DNA of 64,000 nucleotides from Nemopilema nomurai (lineage: Eukaryota; Cnidaria; Scyphozoa; Rhizostomeae; Rhizostomatidae). The stretch is taken from assembly GCA_003864495.1 (NCBI GenBank), contig ML133386.1, positions 2,534,943 to 2,598,942 of the forward strand, in the 5' to 3' direction. A model generated the notes under the pieces. The model did not search any database. It was not told the origin of the DNA and worked only from the letters and a program-made list of their open reading frames with translations. Shown one piece after another: positions 58,801 to 64,000 of the stretch (position 1 is the first letter of the stretch; the number at the start of each line of letters is the position of its first letter). The translations under genes were made by a program, and so were the position numbers.

Positions 58801-61283
58801 AGCTCAAAAATTAGCCAAGACTTGCAAAAATATGTCAAAACATTGATAAAACTTTTTGAAAAACATTTTTACCATTTAGACCGATTTGTTCTATGAATGT
58901 ATATTTCGAATGTGTATGAATGTATATGAGCTGTATGATTCATTGATCATTTATTGATCAAGCCGTATGATTCATTGATCATTGATTGATCAGGCAGTAT
59001 GATTCATTGATCATTGATTGATCAAGCAGTATGATTCATTGATCATTGATTGATCAAGCAGTATGATTCATTGATCAGGATTATCAAGCAGCACCCAGCT
59101 TTGGCACAAGCTGCCAGTCATGTGATCGCAGCTGTGACGGAAGATGCTGCAGCAAAGTCAACAGCTGATATGAACAACGACGAATCAGCCGAAATGCAGG
59201 ATTTAGAAGGAATAGATCCAGGGGTGAGATCTGCGCACTTGGAAACTCTTGCCTATCTCTGATTTGAAGATGAATATTGCAGTGGATTTGCAATTATGCA
59301 CAACTTAAAGAATTATTAATAGGCAATAGATTTCTTACTATTTCACAAAGCATTGTAAGGCAAATTTCAAATACACCCCTATGGTGACGGTTATCAACAT
59401 TATTACAAAGATTTTCATACACTTGTCAGTTTCCCTCGGAAATGTTTTGCTTTTCTCTTTCCTGTAGTTAGTCGCTCGGGCTGAGATGATTGCTGCACAG
59501 GAAGAAAGCATTCAGCAAAGGCAGACAACGCAACAACACCAAATATCTGCAGCGCAATTGGCAAGGGCTCTGTCGCAAGCAGGCGTTTCTGGGTCGGCAC
59601 CAGGTAGGCATTAGGCCAATAGGCCACTTACACCCACGTGGTACCTGCGCCCAGTTTTCTATTTCTTGGAGCCACCTAAATAGAGTGACAAGAAGGCTGC
59701 ATGCAATTAAGATTCCTTTCTAGTGTCTTTTACTAGAAGCGATGGAGCCCTAGTTATGCGGGATTACTATCAATTTACAATTAAGATATTTGATATAACT
59801 GCCTATAATGTTAACAATGAAATTTTGTTTTATTTTCATTACCAACTTTCAACAGACAAGAAGGAAGTACGTTTGACGTGCATATTAAAGACATAAAGTT
59901 GAGGCTTGAAATAAATCAAAATTCGCATTTAAAAAGTTCTTCAGACTACGAATCAAAACCTGATTAAATAATAAAACAACAAGAACAAAAATAGTGAGAT
60001 GTCTTCCTTTCGCTTGCGAGAGAGATGTTTTGCGAGAACGCCTAATTGCCTGCGTCAGCGATTTAGCGAGGGCGATCGCCTGCGTAAAACAACCATCCCT
60101 GATCGCCTGCACATTCACCAAGATTTTGTTCAACATTGTTTTCCACTGTTATTCGACAGATGATATTGTTTTCCTATTTCGGGGTTTTGTAAAAAGCAAA
60201 TATACGAAATAGTTCGGCGCAACTTCTGATTTCATCAAAACACGGGACACGGGAGTCCAGAAAAAGTTACAACTTCCCTCCGGCTGCAATTTTTTTAACT
60301 CAAACCCCTCCTCATCACCAACTCAAGATTAAATTTGAAATTGAAAATGATATTCGATAAAAAGTCTTTCCTCAACTCCAGCCAATCCACACCTCCTATT
60401 TGTAATTCAAACTTGTAGCAGCATTTAGGATGCCTTCAGCATTCTAATCAATGTTCCCCGTGACAGCTTTATACGTTCACCGTGACTTGTGCCTCTTACC
60501 CTCAGGTGCTCAACCTACGCAACAACGCGCAGCGCAAGCCGTCCCGCAATCACAGACGGCTATAACGGCAGACTTCTTCAGTCAAGCAATCGCATCGGCA
60601 TTAGCAACGGCGTCGACGACCCAAGCTGCCGCTACCGCCCCGCAGCACGAGGTAAGTAAGAGGCATGGCAACTTCCTTCCTAAATATTGGACAGCTCTTT
60701 AACTGCAAAATTACGTAAGCGGTTTCCATTTTAGAGGGCATAAGTCACTCTGAAAACGTACACATACCATAATCTCAAGCCAATTGCCCAATGCATGCTG
60801 TATTATTGCTAAACCTTAGCGGACTGGCACTTCAACATTGAAAACGAGGCTTCAAACACACCAACACGCAAGATACCTCGTGTAACTAGCATTAATATCT
60901 CGTTTTTACGATGGCTCACAGCTGCCACAGCAAGTACAAAGCGCCACAGCAAGTGCAAACTCTCACAGCGAATTTGAAGATATATTAGCATACAGAACTT
61001 AAGCTGCACGTGTTTCTTTTTCTGACTTTTTTCGACGAATTTGAATAAACTGTGAGAGTTTAAATATGTTTGAATTTGCTGTGAGAGTTCCTGATTTCTG
61101 TGACAGCTGTGGGCCATCATACGTATTTGCTTCCCTGTTGACCCATTCATTGCACAGGTGGCTGTCCAGCAGATGCGTGACCTCGGTATCATGGACGACA
61201 ACCTCAGCTTGCGCGCGTTGCGGCAGACTGGCGGTGATGTCGAAGCAGCAGTTTCGCTGATTTTCGAAGGCGAAATCAGCTGA
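55880..61283 (+). CDS. UBL7: ubiquitin-like protein 7 (UBL-UBA protein)
   Basis: Nine exons join in phase: 55880-56027, 56644-56760, 57531-57613, 58084-58168, 58466-58523, 59079-59223, 59468-59603, 60506-60651 and 61158-61283. They give 347 residues (human UBL7 is about 380). The UBL domain spans about 20-85 (MVYCGKTLEDNKSISSYGL). The middle contains helical NPSYQASVKRVLQ, IAATPALKKDP and LLRDPELLLQVAE segments, as in UBL7. Two Gln/Ala-rich low-complexity parts follow (AAQLARALSQAG; ADFFSQAIASALA). The C-terminal UBA domain is at about 308-345 (VQQMRDLGIMDDNLSLRALR). UBL-UBA proteins shuttle ubiquitinated cargo to the proteasome; UBL7 itself is little characterised. All donors are good GT sites. 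Intron 2 carries a hairpin MITE and intron 5 a satellite that reaches the splice site. Confidence 0.95.
57339..57481. mobile_element. hairpin MITE in UBL7 intron 2
   Basis: AAAAAGCGGAACTAGTTTTT with TGCATTCCTAAAGTACTTT on the left arm is inverted as AAAGTACTTTAAATATGC and AAAAACTAGTTCCGCTTTTT on the right. Arms are about 50 bp and the loop about 45 bp. A related arm occurs at 2785-2855, showing a dispersed family. The target duplication is unclear. Confidence 0.75.
58933..59078. repeat. 32-bp tandem repeat running into UBL7 exon 6
   Basis: Copies start with GTATGATTCATTGATC at 58933, 58965, 58997, 59029 and 59061. The last copy contains the true 3' splice site (AG at 59077-59078) and its homology continues into the first bases of exon 6 (ATCAAGCA). 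The array appears to have grown from the intron-exon boundary. Confidence 0.9.
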
Positions 61284-61582
61284 AAAGTGCGACACTTTGT
61301 GCGGTTGGGGTTTTGCTGTCAACATCAGGTAAAACAAGAAGAAACAGAACAATTATAGTTGAATGAAAACCGTTTGCTAATGTAGCAAAACTTGACGCTC
61401 CAGTTACCAGAAAATAGCATTCCATTTATTTATTGCCTGTTAGTTTTGCCATGTGAATATTGGTATTGGCGTTGGTTTTCCTGTATTTGAAATAAGTAAA
61501 TTTTATGGAAATTTGGGAGACAGAGGGGAAGGAGACCTGTTGTTTTCTTTGTTGTTTGTAGTTTGACTTCGTTGCATGCAGA

Positions 61583-61588
61583 AATAAA
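61583..61588 (+). promoter_or_regulatory. poly(A) signal AATAAA for UBL7
   Basis: Canonical hexamer 300 bp after the UBL7 stop codon, with a T-rich stretch downstream. Confidence 0.55.
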
Positions 61589-62111
61589 CTCTGACCAAGA
61601 AGACGATTTGAAGAAAACTTCATATGCAGCCGCTGTTGAATATACCTTTTGCTAATTACTTTTGTTTGCTTTATTGAAGCTTATTACTGTTTCAGAAAGA
61701 GGTTTCATGATGGTTTCAACTCGTAGTCGAAACAATTCGGTTATAAGTGTTGTTGTAGTTGCGTCGTTGTTGTTGTAGCTGTGAAAAACAAACACAAGTC
61801 TATTGATTCAAGGTCGTCACAGGTTGTGGGCCCTGGGCCTGACCCTATCACCTATGGCCTACCAGAAGCAAAACTCCACATGCGACAGATGCGTCTGTGT
61901 TCAAGTGTTGTGTCCACAAAGCGAGCGAAAGCCTGCCGCCACGGCGTGAGGATTAGGCGACTAACATCGAGGGGTTTTAGGACGTACGCAATTTCGATCA
62001 AAAATACTTGTCTGTTGTTGCTAAGCAATAAAATCTAAAACGAAGATTTATGGTTCGAGTGAATAAGTCAAACTTCAAGTGAGTCTAACTTAATGCAACC
62101 TGGTCTTGATG

Positions 62112-64000
62112 TTAATCTCCATCGAATGGATCTTGTTTTTCTTCCTGTCCAGAACCATACAGATCCGCCCACGACTGGATGAGATCTTCCATCACCCCTT
62201 TCGATTGACTTTTCAGTCTCAGGAAAATCTTCCCAGCTTTTCTATAATTAGAGTTTATCCAAACAGAATCAGGGACTGCATGATGTGATTGGAATTTCTA
62301 AGACTTTGTTAGGGTTGGCTTTAAATACGCTTAGATATCCTTGCATAGGACCTGGTTGATCCGGAATCTGCTCTATTTGATGAGCGCTGTTAGCGATAGA
62401 CTATACTGCAGTTTAAGGTACTGCTCTGTGCAGTATTGCATTTAAACCAAAAAGGATTTCATTTGCATAAACTTACTTGGAATCTCCTTGAATGTGGAAC
62501 AGTGACATCTTCAGCAAATCAACCAAATAACTATCAGGCTTGTATTTCACGCACTGAAAAAAAAACGACGGAAGCTTCAAAATTTATAGACCTGGGGGTG
62601 CTATTGAGGGGGTGCCTTTGCCTTAATGCCAATTCCCTTAATATTTACAGTTATAAATGAATCCAATAAAAGTCAAATCCAATCCAGTTGTACTTTGCAA
62701 AGTCATTCTAAGGAAAATCCTTAAATTTCCTCTGGGCCCTATTGCCCACGTGTTTAGATAAATTTAAAAGCCCCCCTTCGTTATTCTATTCGATTATGGT
62801 ACGCATGAAGAATGTCATGTCCTATTGTGCCATTCTTGCCTTACTCTTTGGCTCTTGTTTCCAATTTCTCAGGGCATTTTCTTCTTCAAGCTGCACTGTC
62901 TTTCTAAACCTGCTCTAAATCGAAACTCAGAGTGATTGTATAAACCATTAGCCAAAATCTGATGGGGGAAGTCGCAAAAGCAGCAGCAACAACAAAATAC
63001 CTCACTCAATGCTTCCGAAGCCAGTGCAATCCATCGCTCATTCTTGTCTTTGATGAAGCAAGCGACGTGCGTCAAGACGAGCCTAACGAACGACGTGTAG
63101 CCGGAAGACGAGCCCGGAGTTGTCTGCTGGATACACTTGTGCAGTGCGAACTCGGCTAGCAGTGGAAGACCTAGCTTCTGGCAGACCCCGGCAAGAACCT
63201 GTTGCAACGAAGAAAAGGCAGAGGCTAGGAAAATGAAGGCTGTTATCTCTCTAAAAAGTCGGCGCTTTTGTTAAAGGACTAAGGGACTGACCATGCGAAC
63301 GTACCCCTAGGTTTAATGAAGATTAGTGAGTCAAGACTCTAGTAATGCATTGCAAATGCTCTTGTATGTAGTAGATCGATCTTCTTGGATTGAGTAACAC
63401 AATCCAACTGGACGCAGAGTCCGTAGGTAACACGAAAACAAAGAAAATAAAATCGAAGCCAAAATACACAATTGCATGTTCACCCCGTATGGCAATCAAA
63501 TGCGTTTGATGTAACGTGGTAGCTGTCCTTTTTTGTACTGCTTAAAAGCACCACGCACTCTCCCCCAGTCAACACGGATCCGTCAGCAATATACACTGGA
63601 TGAAAGGTAAGCAAAAATGGTGGGACTGGTGGTGATAAACTCACCAAGTGACTCACAAGGTAAGGCAAACTCAAGTGGCTTCACAATACTGTGACGTCAA
63701 GAGGCTCCAACAAGAGCCTCCAACAAGAGCCTCCAACAAGAGGCTCCAAAATACTACCTGGTATCTTTGAATGGAATCGCCATCCAAGCCACATAATGAT
63801 TCTGCTACCGATAGCAACTCATCCGCGCCTTCACAGCTCCTGAATTTCATTAGAATTCCACAGACGACATTTAAAAATCCCAGATCATTACAACATTCTC
63901 CATGTTCCTCGTACTGGCTCAAAGCGTTCTCCGATAGCAGCAATGCGACATCGTAAGCACCATCACTCAAATAGGCCCACACTAGTTGTTTGATCGAATA
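62112..64000 (-). CDS. uncharacterised helical-repeat protein, 3' part of gene
   Basis: Exons join in phase: from beyond 64000 to 63758, then 63198-63001, 62553-62477 and 62241-62112 (stop). They give about 215 residues. Composition is alpha-helical with TPR-like spacing of small and hydrophobic residues (AYLSDGAYDVALLLSENAL; GVCQKLGLPLLAEFALHKC; DSYLVDLLKMSLFHIQGD). The chain ends with DLIQSWADLYGSGQ and an acidic tail. There is no signal peptide or membrane helix in this part. Four matched splice junctions make the gene real, but the family is not recognised. It is convergent with UBL7, with stops 828 bp apart. Confidence 0.72.
63704..63750. repeat. 15-bp tandem repeat next to a splice donor
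   Basis: (A/G)GGCTCCAACAAGAGCCT-type units are repeated about three times. They end 8 bp inside the intron from the donor at 63757-63756 of the minus-strand gene. Confidence 0.8.

Noticed and set aside
62350..62363. ACCTGGTTGATCC, identical to the start of eukaryotic 18S rRNA
   Set aside because: The match stops after 13 bases and the following sequence is unrelated to rRNA.

Overview
This is a window of an AT-rich, intron-rich animal nuclear genome. It looks like an anthozoan cnidarian, probably a coral or sea anemone. That is inferred from compact genes with short exons, conserved metazoan proteins (PHM, RPB11, UBL7), a single-exon GPCR, and many hAT, gypsy and MITE-like elements. No rRNA, tRNA, CRISPR or operon structure was seen. 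Gene models were built by hand: each listed exon joins the next in phase at GT/AG sites, and the joined protein matches a known family or stays open.

Layout. 1-5.6 kb: 5' part of a peptidylglycine alpha-hydroxylating monooxygenase gene (minus), running off the left edge. 5.6-11.1 kb: mostly non-coding, with one orphan exon. 12.2-14.9 kb: complete RPB11 gene (POLR2J, minus), head-to-head with the first of two tandem paralogous genes of an unrecognised family (15.4-16.5 and 19.5-20.3 kb, plus). 21.75-24.54 kb: an apparently undescribed 2.8-kb DNA transposon with terminal inverted repeats, a 5-bp target duplication, a C2H2/transposase-like gene and a convergent THAP-like ORF. 25.65-26.58 kb: intronless class A GPCR. 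26.6-31.3 kb: decayed repeats. 31.33-33.65 kb: a 22-bp minisatellite of about 105 units with higher-order structure. 34-41.5 kb: hAT remnants, a hAT-like element, a Nudix exon and an 83-bp dimeric tandem repeat. 41.5-45.3 kb: 3' part of an unrecognised multi-exon gene (minus). 45.64-50.17 kb: a young Ty3/gypsy LTR retrotransposon (minus), whose pre-insertion site survives as a paralogous copy at 44.0-44.2 kb. 50.5-54.0 kb: a complete gene for a protein with three dsRNA-binding domains (minus). 55.05-55.35 kb: a hAT-type MITE with an exact 8-bp duplication. 55.9-61.3 kb: complete UBL7 gene (plus). 62.1-64 kb: 3' part of an unrecognised helical-repeat gene (minus), running off the right edge.

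The genes are unrelated housekeeping, secretory-pathway, RNA-binding and receptor genes with no shared pathway. The most novel items are the transposon with convergent ZnF and THAP genes, the tandem paralog pair, the three-dsRBD protein (a candidate HYL1-like factor) and the minisatellite.
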